Positions 1-4,240 of a stretch of 6,549 nucleotides of DNA are shown here, piece by piece; positions within the stretch are counted from its first letter, which is position 1; each line of letters starts with the position of its first letter. The DNA comes from Alphaproteobacteria bacterium. GTDB lineage: Bacteria; Pseudomonadota; Alphaproteobacteria; 16-39-46. Location of the stretch: assembly GCA_947497675.1 (NCBI GenBank), contig CANMHY010000046.1, positions 1 to 6,549 on the forward strand, in the 5' to 3' direction. A program made the position numbers and the translations under genes. Under the pieces are notes generated by a model. That model was not told the DNA's origin. It worked only from the letters and a program-made list of their open reading frames with translations, and did no database searches.

Positions 1-118
1 TATACGGATGACCGTTGAGTTGATTGCACCAATCGCCATGGACGAAGGGCTTCGTTTCGCAATTCGCGAAGGTGGTCGTACCGTTGGGGCGGGTGTTGTC
101 TCTAAAATTATTGCGTAA
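1..118 (+). CDS. tuf: Elongation factor Tu, C-terminal end (partial, 5' end outside window)
   Basis: This is the last 38 codons of EF-Tu, the GTPase that carries aminoacyl-tRNA to the ribosomal A site. The reading frame begins at base 2 and ends with TAA at 116-118. The visible peptide is the final beta-barrel domain (domain III), with the family signature [20 protein letters not shown] near the C-terminus; it aligns without gaps to the end of E. coli EF-Tu from memory. The alanine in FAIREGG corresponds to the position (E. coli A375) where kirromycin-resistance changes are known, and it is unchanged here. The GTPase domain lies upstream of the window and cannot be judged. The gene sits directly ahead of tRNA-Trp and secE, a common bacterial arrangement. 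Whether this is the only tuf copy cannot be told. Confidence 0.97.
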   Translation, partial: IRMTVELIAPIAMDEGLRFAIREGGRTVGAGVVSKIIA

Positions 119-134
119 GTTTAAATAAGTAGAC

Positions 135-170
135 CAAGGGAGAAAGATAGGTTAAGTTCTTTTTTCCTTG
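135..170 (+). terminator. Hairpin after tuf, possible weak terminator or processing structure
   Basis: Bases 135-147 pair with 158-170 in a 13-bp stem (two G-U pairs) around a 10-nt loop. The sequence after it (171-189) is U-rich but interrupted, so termination would be partial. It lies between the tuf stop and the tRNA, so it may instead mark where the tRNA precursor is cut from the tuf transcript. The pairing is seen; the role is inferred. Confidence 0.4.
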
Positions 171-189
171 TGTCTTCTTTAAGTTTTTT

Positions 190-266
190 AGGAGCGTAGC
201 TCAATTGGCTAGAGTACCGGTCTCCAAAACCGGGGGTTGAGGGTTCGACCCCCTCCGCTCCTGCCA
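190..266 (+). tRNA. trpT: tRNA-Trp (anticodon CCA)
   Basis: This is a complete cloverleaf. The acceptor stem is 190-196 paired with 256-262, all Watson-Crick. The D stem is 199-202 with 212-215, closing with a G-U pair. The anticodon stem is 217-221 with 229-233, and its 7-nt loop CTCCAAA places anticodon CCA at 224-226. The variable loop is 234-238. The T stem is 239-243 with 251-255, with loop TTCGACC. The discriminator is G263, as expected for bacterial tRNA-Trp, and the 3' CCA (264-266) is encoded. It reads UGG codons. A tRNA-Trp between tuf and secE is conserved in many bacteria and supports co-transcription with a neighbour. No dedicated promoter is obvious in the 71 nt after tuf. Confidence 0.97.
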
Positions 267-446
267 TATTTTGTAAATAAAAGTCATAAATTTTTATTTG
301 CGAACATAAGGTGATTTAAGTGTTTTTAAATTTTATTTAAAGGCACAAATGAGAAACGAAGATGTAAATTTGAAGCTAAATGTTAAAAAAGGGCTATTGG
401 TCTGTTTTCAAAATGAGGAGGGAATGTTTTTCTCTTGTCGAAAGTC

Positions 447-476
447 TTGACTTTTAGATCTAAAGTTTGGCAAATA
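447..476 (+). promoter_or_regulatory. Weak promoter candidate for secE-nusG
   Basis: TTGACT at 447-452 matches the -35 consensus at five of six positions. The best -10 at 17-18 bp spacing is poor (GCAAAT at 470-475 or CAAATA at 471-476). A 12-bp perfect palindrome, TTTAGATCTAAA, occupies 453-464 between the two boxes. The rest of the 267-517 spacer is AT-rich. It holds a weak A/U hairpin (273-282 with 292-301, one G-U pair) without a T-tract, and nothing else I can support. Transcription could also run in from tuf and the tRNA. Confidence 0.3.
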
Positions 477-517
477 GGGAATAATTTTTTAAATAAAGCC
501 TCGTAAAGGATTTTTTA

Positions 518-709
518 ATGCTTAACCCGTTTATCTTTGTTCGTCAGGTACGACAAGAAATTTCAAAAGTAACATGGCCAACGCGGAGTGAAACAGTGAT
601 TACAACCATTATGGTTATGATCATGGTTTTTGTAATGGCACTTTTCTTCTTGGGGGTTGATCAGGTTTTATCTCGAATTGTTCGTTTTATTTTAAATGTG
701 GAAGGCTAA
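518..709 (+). CDS. secE: Preprotein translocase subunit SecE
   Basis: This encodes a 63-residue SecE, the small essential subunit that clamps SecY in the SecYEG channel of the inner membrane. It is the short, single-span form typical of alphaproteobacteria, not the three-span form of E. coli. The cytoplasmic amphipathic helix carries the family motif KVTWPTRSE at residues 17-25. One hydrophobic membrane segment follows at about 28-47, and then a short polar tail. The ATG at 518 has AAAGGA at 505-510, 7 nt upstream. The stop is 5 nt before nusG, so the two are translated from one message, as in most bacteria. No rpmG lies between tRNA-Trp and secE. The length and motif are both intact. Confidence 0.96.
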   Translation: MLNPFIFVRQVRQEISKVTWPTRSETVITTIMVMIMVFVMALFFLGVDQVLSRIVRFILNVEG

Positions 710-714
710 GAAAG

Positions 715-1260
715 ATGTCCCAAGGACAAAACCCTATGTGGTACATTGTTCAGGCCCATTCTGGATCTGAAAAGAAGGTGGCCCAAACGATACGAGAACA
801 GGCTCAAAAAAAGGGGTATGGAGAGAGTATCGTCGAAATCCTTGTTCCGACAGAAGAGATTATTGAAATCAGGCGGGGCGTAAAAGTTGGGACGGAAAGA
901 AAGTTTTTTCCGGGATATATTCTTGTTAAAATGATTTTAACGGAAGATACTTGGCATTTAATCCAAGGTATTCCAAAAGTAAATGGGTTTTTGGGGGCGC
1001 GTGGAAAACCATGCCCTATCACGGAAGAAGAAGCTTTGCGAATTATCAAGCAAGTGGAAGAACGTGCTGAAAAACCAAAAACCTCTATTATTTTTGAGAT
1101 TGGGGAGCAAGTTCGTGTCTGTGATGGACCCTTTAGCTCATTTAATGGAATTGTTGAAGAAGTTGATGAAGAGAAATCACGTCTTAAAGTTGCTGTTTCA
1201 ATTTTTGGACGTTCAACCCCGGTAGATTTGGAATTTTCCCAGGTTGAAAAAGTAAAATAA
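715..1260 (+). CDS. nusG: Transcription termination/antitermination factor NusG
   Basis: This encodes a 181-residue NusG. It binds the clamp of elongating RNA polymerase to suppress pausing, and its C-terminal domain contacts Rho or ribosomal protein S10. The NGN domain spans about residues 8-115: it opens with [15 protein letters not shown] and contains the signature [10 protein letters not shown] at 64-73 and IPKVNGFLG at 86-94. A charged linker follows (about 112-125). The KOW domain at about 128-181 starts [21 protein letters not shown]. The start at 715 is preferred because GGAAGG at 700-705, inside the last secE codons, is 9 nt upstream; an internal ATG at codon 8 is possible but has no better ribosome site. 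Length and domains are normal. The long reverse-strand reading frame over this gene is a shadow. Confidence 0.97.
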   Translation: MSQGQNPMWYIVQAHSGSEKKVAQTIREQAQKKGYGESIVEILVPTEEIIEIRRGVKVGTERKFFPGYILVKMILTEDTWHLIQGIPKVNGFLGARGKPCPITEEEALRIIKQVEERAEKPKTSIIFEIGEQVRVCDGPFSSFNGIVEEVDEEKSRLKVAVSIFGRSTPVDLEFSQVEKVK

Positions 1261-1281
1261 CAGAAGGAAACTTTTGTTTTT

Positions 1282-1340
1282 TTGCGGGAGATTCGGCCAG
1301 AATCGTAAGAGGGAAACCTTGGAACCGCTAACACCCGTGT
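1282..1340 (+). promoter_or_regulatory. rplK leader resembling the L1-binding stalk of 23S rRNA
   Basis: The closing stem is GCGGG (1284-1288) with CCCGT (1334-1338), extended by a U-G pair. Inside it are GATTC (1290-1294) with GAATC (1300-1304) around a 5-nt loop, and a short stem 1309-1312 with 1317-1320 capped by GAAA. The pieces GCGGGAG on the 5' side and ACCTTGGAA...CACC on the 3' side resemble GUGGGAG and ACCUUGAAAUACCACC of the E. coli 23S L1 stalk (helices 76-77), recalled from memory. L1 is known to repress its own rplK-rplA message in E. coli by binding such a mimic. The structure is seen; L1 as ligand is inferred. Confidence 0.65.
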
Positions 1341-1381
1341 TTAAAGGAAATAGAGTAAATCCTTTAAATATTTATTTTTTT
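1340..1381 (+). terminator. AU-rich hairpin with T-tract before rplK (possible attenuator)
   Basis: TTTAAAGGA (1340-1348) pairs perfectly with TCCTTTAAA (1360-1368) around an 11-nt loop. It is followed by a T-rich tail ending in seven Ts (1375-1381). Only three pairs are G-C, so it would be a weak terminator. It starts where the L1-like leader ends and lies 18 nt before the rplK start, so it could reduce read-through from nusG into rplKA. Chance is possible in AT-rich spacer. Confidence 0.4.
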
Positions 1382-1398
1382 ATGAGTGGAGAAGACTT

Positions 1399-1830
1399 AT
1401 GGCAAAAAAAATTGCTGGTTATATAAAACTGCAAGTTCCGGCAGGTCAAGCAAACCCATCCCCGCCTATTGGACCGGCGTTGGGTCAACGTGGCCTGAAC
1501 ATTATGGAATTTTGTAAAGCGTTTAATGCTCAAACACAGGGTGTTGAAGCTGGAACCCCCCTTCCTGTTGTTATTACAGCGTATGCGGATCGTACTTTTA
1601 GCTTTATTACAAAAACACCACCTGTATCATTTTTCTTAAAAAAAGCAGCGAATATTAAAAAAGGGTCAACCACACCAGGACGTGGTGATTCTGTGGGAAA
1701 GGTTACAATGGCCCAAATTCGTGAAATTGCTGAGAAAAAAATGCCTGACTTAAATGCGAACGCTCTTGAGGGAGCTGTTCAGATGATTATTGGGTCAGCG
1801 CGTTCAATGAATATTGAAGTGGTGGAGTAA
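1399..1830 (+). CDS. rplK: 50S ribosomal protein L11
   Basis: This encodes a 143-residue L11, the usual bacterial length. L11 binds the three-way junction of 23S domain II at the base of the L7/L12 stalk, where EF-G and EF-Tu act. The N-terminal domain (about 1-70) begins [22 protein letters not shown] and carries the proline-rich [11 protein letters not shown] (20-30), the segment in which thiostrepton-resistance changes are known. The C-terminal RNA-binding domain (about 73-143) contains the [13 protein letters not shown] stretch, [15 protein letters not shown] and the closing [10 protein letters not shown]. The ATG at 1399 has GGAGAAG (1388-1394) just upstream. rplA follows after 4 nt, so the two are almost certainly translationally coupled. 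No unusual residue was seen. Confidence 0.98.
   Translation: MAKKIAGYIKLQVPAGQANPSPPIGPALGQRGLNIMEFCKAFNAQTQGVEAGTPLPVVITAYADRTFSFITKTPPVSFFLKKAANIKKGSTTPGRGDSVGKVTMAQIREIAEKKMPDLNANALEGAVQMIIGSARSMNIEVVE
1824..1827 (+). promoter_or_regulatory. Ribosome binding site that sets the rplA start
   Basis: GGAG at 1824-1827, inside the last rplK codons, is 7 nt from the ATG at 1835 but 16 nt from the next in-frame ATG at 1844. This favours 1835. The frame is open upstream to an ATG at 1814, which lies inside rplK and would add seven residues not found in the L1 family. Confidence 0.7.
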
Positions 1831-1834
1831 GAAG

Positions 1835-2533
1835 ATGTCACATATGGGAAAACGTTTAAGAAAGGCTTATGAAGGCATAGATCCTATGGCGACATATTCC
1901 TTGACCGAAGCTGTGAAGCTTGTTAAGTCGAGAGCAACAGCAAAATTTGATGAGACAGTTGATGTTTCTGTTAATCTAAATGTGGATCCTCGTAAGTCTG
2001 AGCAGTCCGTCCGTGGTGTGGTTCAACTGCCTCATGGCACAGGAAAAACTTTACGGGTGGTTGTTTTTGCCCGTGCTGCAAAGGCAGAAGAGGCACGTGC
2101 AGCAGGTGCGGACATTGTCGGTGAAGAAGAGCTGGTGGAAGAAATTCTAAAGGGTCGGATGGACTTTGATCGTTGCATTGCAACCCCCGACATGATGGTC
2201 CTTGTGGGACGTCTCGGAAAAGCTTTAGGTCCGCGTGGACTCATGCCAAACCCGAAATTAGGGACGGTCACGATGGATGTTGCTGCAGCTGTTAAAGCTT
2301 GTAAAGCTGGACAGGTAGAGTTTCGAGCTGATCGCGGAGGCGTTGTGCATGCTGGAATTGGAAAAGCGAGTTTTTCTGAGAAAAATCTCGAGGAGAATAC
2401 AAAAGCTTTTTTTGATGCGCTTTTAAAGCTAAAGCCACAAGGAATAAAAGGATCTTATGTTTTGAAATCTACCTTAAGTTCAACGATGGGAATTGGTGTC
2501 AAAATAGATCTCTCAGAAGTAAGGAATTCTTAA
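1835..2533 (+). CDS. rplA: 50S ribosomal protein L1
   Basis: This encodes a 232-residue L1, which binds the mobile L1 stalk of 23S rRNA and helps release deacylated tRNA from the E site. In E. coli it is also the translational repressor of the rplK-rplA message. From the chosen start the protein begins [14 protein letters not shown], matching the position of the usual MAKKGKR-type N-terminus. Family segments in order are [104 protein letters not shown] and the C-terminal SSTMGIGVK. Both L1 domains are complete. It begins 4 nt after rplK and is followed directly by a terminator, so rplKA looks like a unit with its own 3' end. A conserved L1 fits the rRNA-like leader upstream of rplK. Confidence 0.97.
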   Translation: MSHMGKRLRKAYEGIDPMATYSLTEAVKLVKSRATAKFDETVDVSVNLNVDPRKSEQSVRGVVQLPHGTGKTLRVVVFARAAKAEEARAAGADIVGEEELVEEILKGRMDFDRCIATPDMMVLVGRLGKALGPRGLMPNPKLGTVTMDVAAAVKACKAGQVEFRADRGGVVHAGIGKASFSEKNLEENTKAFFDALLKLKPQGIKGSYVLKSTLSSTMGIGVKIDLSEVRNS

Positions 2534-2542
2534 ATTTTTTAA

Positions 2543-2581
2543 AAAAGGCTTTCCTGATTTGAAGTGCTGGGAAAGCCTTTT
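2543..2581 (+). terminator. Intrinsic terminator after rplA
   Basis: AAAAGGCTTTCC (2543-2554) pairs perfectly with GGAAAGCCTTTT (2570-2581) around a 15-nt loop, starting 9 nt after the rplA stop. On the + strand the U-run is only four bases and is part of the stem. Read on the - strand the same stem is followed by six Ts, so it has bidirectional character, although no - strand gene is present. It separates rplKA from rplJL. Confidence 0.75.
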
Positions 2582-2604
2582 AAAAATTGCTTATAAAGAG
2601 AGGC

Positions 2605-2633
2605 TTGCAATTTATGTTTTGTTTCTGTATATA
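2605..2633 (+). promoter_or_regulatory. Promoter candidate for rplJ-rplL
   Basis: TTGCAA (2605-2610) and TATATA (2628-2633) are separated by 17 bp, each matching the sigma-70 consensus at four of six positions. The overlapping TATAAG (2630-2635) is a better -10 but at 19-bp spacing. The candidate lies just after the rplA terminator and upstream of the L10 leader, where the rplJL promoter is expected. This is a motif match only. Confidence 0.45.
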
Positions 2634-2681
2634 AGCACAATGTTTTAAGAATTAATTTTCTGGAAATGTAAAAATAAAAAT

Positions 2682-2709
2682 AACAGAATAGTTTTTCTGT
2701 TGTTTTTTT
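2682..2709 (+). terminator. AU-rich hairpin plus seven Ts upstream of the L10 leader
   Basis: AACAGAA (2682-2688) pairs perfectly with TTCTGTT (2695-2701) around a 6-nt loop, then G and TTTTTTT (2703-2709). This has the form of an intrinsic terminator but with only two G-C pairs. If the promoter at 2605-2633 is real, this hairpin sits in the 5' untranslated RNA of rplJL and could cause early termination. Otherwise it could be a second terminator for rplKA. Confidence 0.4.
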
Positions 2710-2735
2710 GGTGACTATGGGCTCGTGACGTTACT

Positions 2736-2804
2736 GTCCAAGAGTGTGGGTAGAGAAATCTTTAAGCAAAGTGCCTATGGCATTTTAGCCTGCAGGAGAC
2801 GGAA
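2736..2804 (+). promoter_or_regulatory. L10 (rplJ) autoregulatory leader RNA with kink-turn
   Basis: The outer stem TCC (2737-2739) pairs with GGA (2801-2803). Next comes an asymmetric purine-rich internal loop (AAGAG opposite GGAGAC) of kink-turn type. Then TGTGGG (2745-2750) pairs with CCTGCA (2789-2794), two of the pairs being G-U. An inner hairpin, 2769-2775 with 2779-2785, has a TAT loop. The order GTCC, AGAG, GTGGG ... GCCTGC, GGAGACGG matches the L10 leader family as I remember it (Rfam L10_leader). In E. coli the L10-L7/L12 complex binds this leader and represses rplJL translation. It lies about 120 nt before rplJ. Confidence 0.8.
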
Positions 2805-2805
2805 T

Positions 2806-2821
2806 TGATCTTTAAAGATCA
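2806..2821 (+). repeat. 16-bp perfect palindrome after the L10 leader
   Basis: TGATCTTTAAAGATCA is fully self-complementary. In RNA it would form a 6-bp hairpin with a TTAA loop, immediately 3' of the L10 kink-turn. A second small hairpin lies downstream (GAGAC 2865-2869 with GTCTC 2875-2879, loop of five Ts). The remainder of 2822-2910 has no other feature I can support. Confidence 0.6.
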
Positions 2822-2912
2822 TCTGGGACATGAGTAAACCTTGCTCTAGTATGGATTTAACAAAGAGACTTTTTGTCTCGCTTGGACTGGTTAAACACCA
2901 ATAAAAGTTAGT

Positions 2913-2916
2913 GGAG
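2913..2916 (+). promoter_or_regulatory. Ribosome binding site that sets the rplJ start
   Basis: GGAG at 2913-2916 is 6 nt before ATG 2923. The frame is open from GTG 2911, but that GTG overlaps this ribosome site and so cannot be the start that uses it. TGGA (2912-2915) and TCCA (2920-2923) could form a 4-bp hairpin that hides the site. Confidence 0.75.
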
Positions 2917-2922
2917 ATATCC

Positions 2923-3438
2923 ATGGATCGTGCGACGAAAGAACAATTTGTTGTTTCTCTTCGAGATGCGTTGAGTCATGCAGGGCTGGTTGTTGTCACA
3001 CAGCAGACAGGTCTTACAGTTGCGGAATCTCGTAATTTGCGTAATACAATGCGCCTTGGAGAGTCTTTTTATCGGGTAACAAAGAATACCTTGGCGCGGT
3101 TGGCCGTAAAAGGGACAAAGTTTGAAGGGCTTGAAAGTATGTTTTCAGGGCCAATGGCTTTGGCTTTTTCAGAGGATCCAATTGCTGCTGCAAAAATTTC
3201 TGTTCAATATGCTTCTACAAATGAAAAATTTTCAATTGTAGGAGGATCTTTGAATGGAGAACTTCTAGATGCAGAAGGCATTAAACAGCTCGCACTGTTA
3301 CCTTCTCTCGACGAATTGCGCGGAAAAATTGTGGGAATTTTAGTGACTCCTGCAACGCGTGTAGCGACATTAATGCAAGCGCCAGCTGCTCAGTTGGCAC
3401 GTGTTTTAAATGCATATGCAACAAAAGAGGCCGCTTAA
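2923..3438 (+). CDS. rplJ: 50S ribosomal protein L10
   Basis: This encodes a 171-residue L10, the base of the ribosomal stalk. Its N-terminal domain binds 23S rRNA near L11, and its C-terminal helix holds L7/L12 dimers. The protein starts MDRATKEQFV, the form typical of alphaproteobacteria. The rRNA-binding domain (about 1-100) includes LVVVTQQTGLTVAESRNLRNTMR and YRVTKNTLARLA, followed by FSGPMALAFSEDP at 75-86. The C-terminal helix (about 135-171) ends in APAAQLARVLNAYATKEA and is the L7/L12 docking region; three L7/L12 dimers would be typical for this helix length in many bacteria, but I did not test that. The recognisable L10 leader upstream implies feedback control. rplL follows after 48 nt. 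Confidence 0.97.
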   Translation: MDRATKEQFVVSLRDALSHAGLVVVTQQTGLTVAESRNLRNTMRLGESFYRVTKNTLARLAVKGTKFEGLESMFSGPMALAFSEDPIAAAKISVQYASTNEKFSIVGGSLNGELLDAEGIKQLALLPSLDELRGKIVGILVTPATRVATLMQAPAAQLARVLNAYATKEAA

Positions 3439-3486
3439 GTCCGTTTTTGATGTATTTATTTTTGATGATTATAAAGGAGAGTACTC

Positions 3487-3870
3487 ATGGCTCAGTTAGA
3501 CAAGATTGTTGATGAATTATCCAAGCTTACCGTTTTAGAAGCAGCTGAATTAAGTAAAATGCTTGAAGAAAAGTGGGGCGTTTCCGCTGCGGCTCCTGTT
3601 GCTGTTGCAGCGGCTGCGACAGCTGCTGCTCCTGAAGAAGAAGTAAAAACTGAATTTGATGTTCTTTTAAAAGAAGCTGGTCCTAACAAAATTAATGTTA
3701 TTAAAGAAGTTAGAACAATTACAGGCCTTGGATTAAAAGAAGCGAAAGATCTCGTTGAAGCTGCAACACCTGGAACACCAAAGGTTGTTAAAGAAGCCTT
3801 AAACAAGGATGATGCAGAAAAAATGAAAAAGCTTCTTGAAGGCGTCGGTGCTGTTGTAGAAGTTAAGTAA
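3487..3870 (+). CDS. rplL: 50S ribosomal protein L7/L12
   Basis: This encodes a 127-residue L7/L12, the multi-copy acidic stalk protein that recruits EF-Tu, EF-G, IF2 and RF3. The N-terminal dimerisation domain (about 1-32, [20 protein letters not shown]) docks on L10. An Ala/Pro-rich flexible hinge runs from 33 to about 50 ([18 protein letters not shown]). The globular C-terminal domain (about 53-127) carries the factor-binding surface [24 protein letters not shown] and ends in [10 protein letters not shown] strong AAAGGAG (3473-3479) lies 7 nt before the ATG. This is a better ribosome site than that of rplJ, in line with the need for several L7/L12 copies per L10. A bulged hairpin and later a strong terminator follow the gene. 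Confidence 0.98.
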   Translation: MAQLDKIVDELSKLTVLEAAELSKMLEEKWGVSAAAPVAVAAAATAAAPEEEVKTEFDVLLKEAGPNKINVIKEVRTITGLGLKEAKDLVEAATPGTPKVVKEALNKDDAEKMKKLLEGVGAVVEVK

Positions 3871-3887
3871 TTAGTTGAAGCAAAATA

Positions 3888-3912
3888 AAAGCAAGAAGGT
3901 TTTCTTGGCTTT
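3888..3912 (+). other. Hairpin 18 nt after the rplL stop
   Basis: AAAGC (3888-3892) pairs with GCTTT (3908-3912) and AAGAA (3893-3897) with TTCTT (3902-3906). G3907 is bulged, and a GGTT loop caps the 10-bp stem. No T-tract follows, so it is not a standard terminator. It could protect or define the 3' end of rplL mRNA. The pairing is seen; the function is unknown. Confidence 0.45.
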
Positions 3913-3926
3913 CGTTGCAGGGTAAA

Positions 3927-4045
3927 TTAGAAAGTAAGCTTTTTTAAGAAAATATCTTGAGATAGAAAGATAAGTTTCTTTTAAGTTTGTAAAAACAGTT
4001 AAGAAGTGTATTTAGAATCTAATGATATATAAAAGTACTTTCTAA
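3927..4045 (+). repeat. 10-bp inverted repeat spanning the rplL-rpoB spacer
   Basis: TTAGAAAGTA (3927-3936) is the exact reverse complement of TACTTTCTAA (4036-4045), 99 nt apart. In RNA this could close a long AU-rich stem-loop. In E. coli the rplL-rpoB spacer has an RNase III cleavage site, so a processing stem here would be plausible. A 10-bp match in AT-rich DNA may also be chance. The sequence between the arms holds no reading frame or other signal I can support. Confidence 0.35.
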
Positions 4046-4061
4046 GAAATCCGATCAAGAA

Positions 4062-4089
4062 AAGAGGAGAGGTTTTTACCTCTCCTTTT
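4062..4089 (+). terminator. Strong intrinsic terminator/attenuator between rplL and rpoB
   Basis: AGGAGAGGT (4065-4073) pairs perfectly with ACCTCTCCT (4078-4086) around a TTTT loop. The stem is extended by a G-U and two A-U pairs (4062-4064 with 4087-4089), and the right arm ends in four Ts. It is the most GC-rich stem in any of the spacers. E. coli has a partial attenuator at the equivalent place that lowers rpoBC transcription relative to rplJL; the same role is likely here. Confidence 0.8.
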
Positions 4090-4240
4090 GTCGCATGAAT
4101 TTTTTGAAGAAGAGGTTTTAGATTTTTAAGAGAATTGATACCTTGTTTAATTATTTAAGGGGTTCAAAATTTATGGAAAGTCTAGAGATCTTTTTTAAAA
4201 AAACGATGCAGTAAAGACATTTTATCGAAGGTGTATATCC
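4090..4240 (+). other. rpoB 5' leader/spacer, no clear promoter
   Basis: These 151 bp are AT-rich. TTGATA (4135-4140) and TTGAAG (4104-4109) are possible -35 boxes, but neither has a good -10 at normal spacing. TTTTTTAAAAAA (4191-4202) is a 12-bp palindrome; the same 12-mer occurs at 2535-2546, probably through base composition. I see no gene. rpoB is most simply fed by read-through of the terminator at 4062-4089, or by an unrecognised promoter. Confidence 0.4.

Noticed and set aside
275..299. Hairpin after tRNA-Trp as a terminator
   Set aside because: The core stem is A/T only with a 9-nt loop and no T-tract after it, so termination is unlikely.
804..1334. A 176-codon open frame on the - strand over nusG
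   Set aside because: It is antisense to a clear nusG, has a low-complexity Ser/Thr/Arg-rich product with no family resemblance, and no ribosome site was evident.
1814..1834. Upstream extension of rplA to ATG 1814, overlapping rplK
   Set aside because: The added residues MKWWSKK are not part of L1, and the ribosome site at 1824-1827 points to ATG 1835.
2535..2546. TTTTTTAAAAAA present here and again at 4191-4202
   Set aside because: An identical 12-mer of pure A/T is expected by chance in spacers this AT-rich, and the flanks are not shared.
2911..2922. GTG start for rplJ at 2911
   Set aside because: It overlaps the ribosome site for ATG 2923, and the L10 family begins MDRA at 2923.
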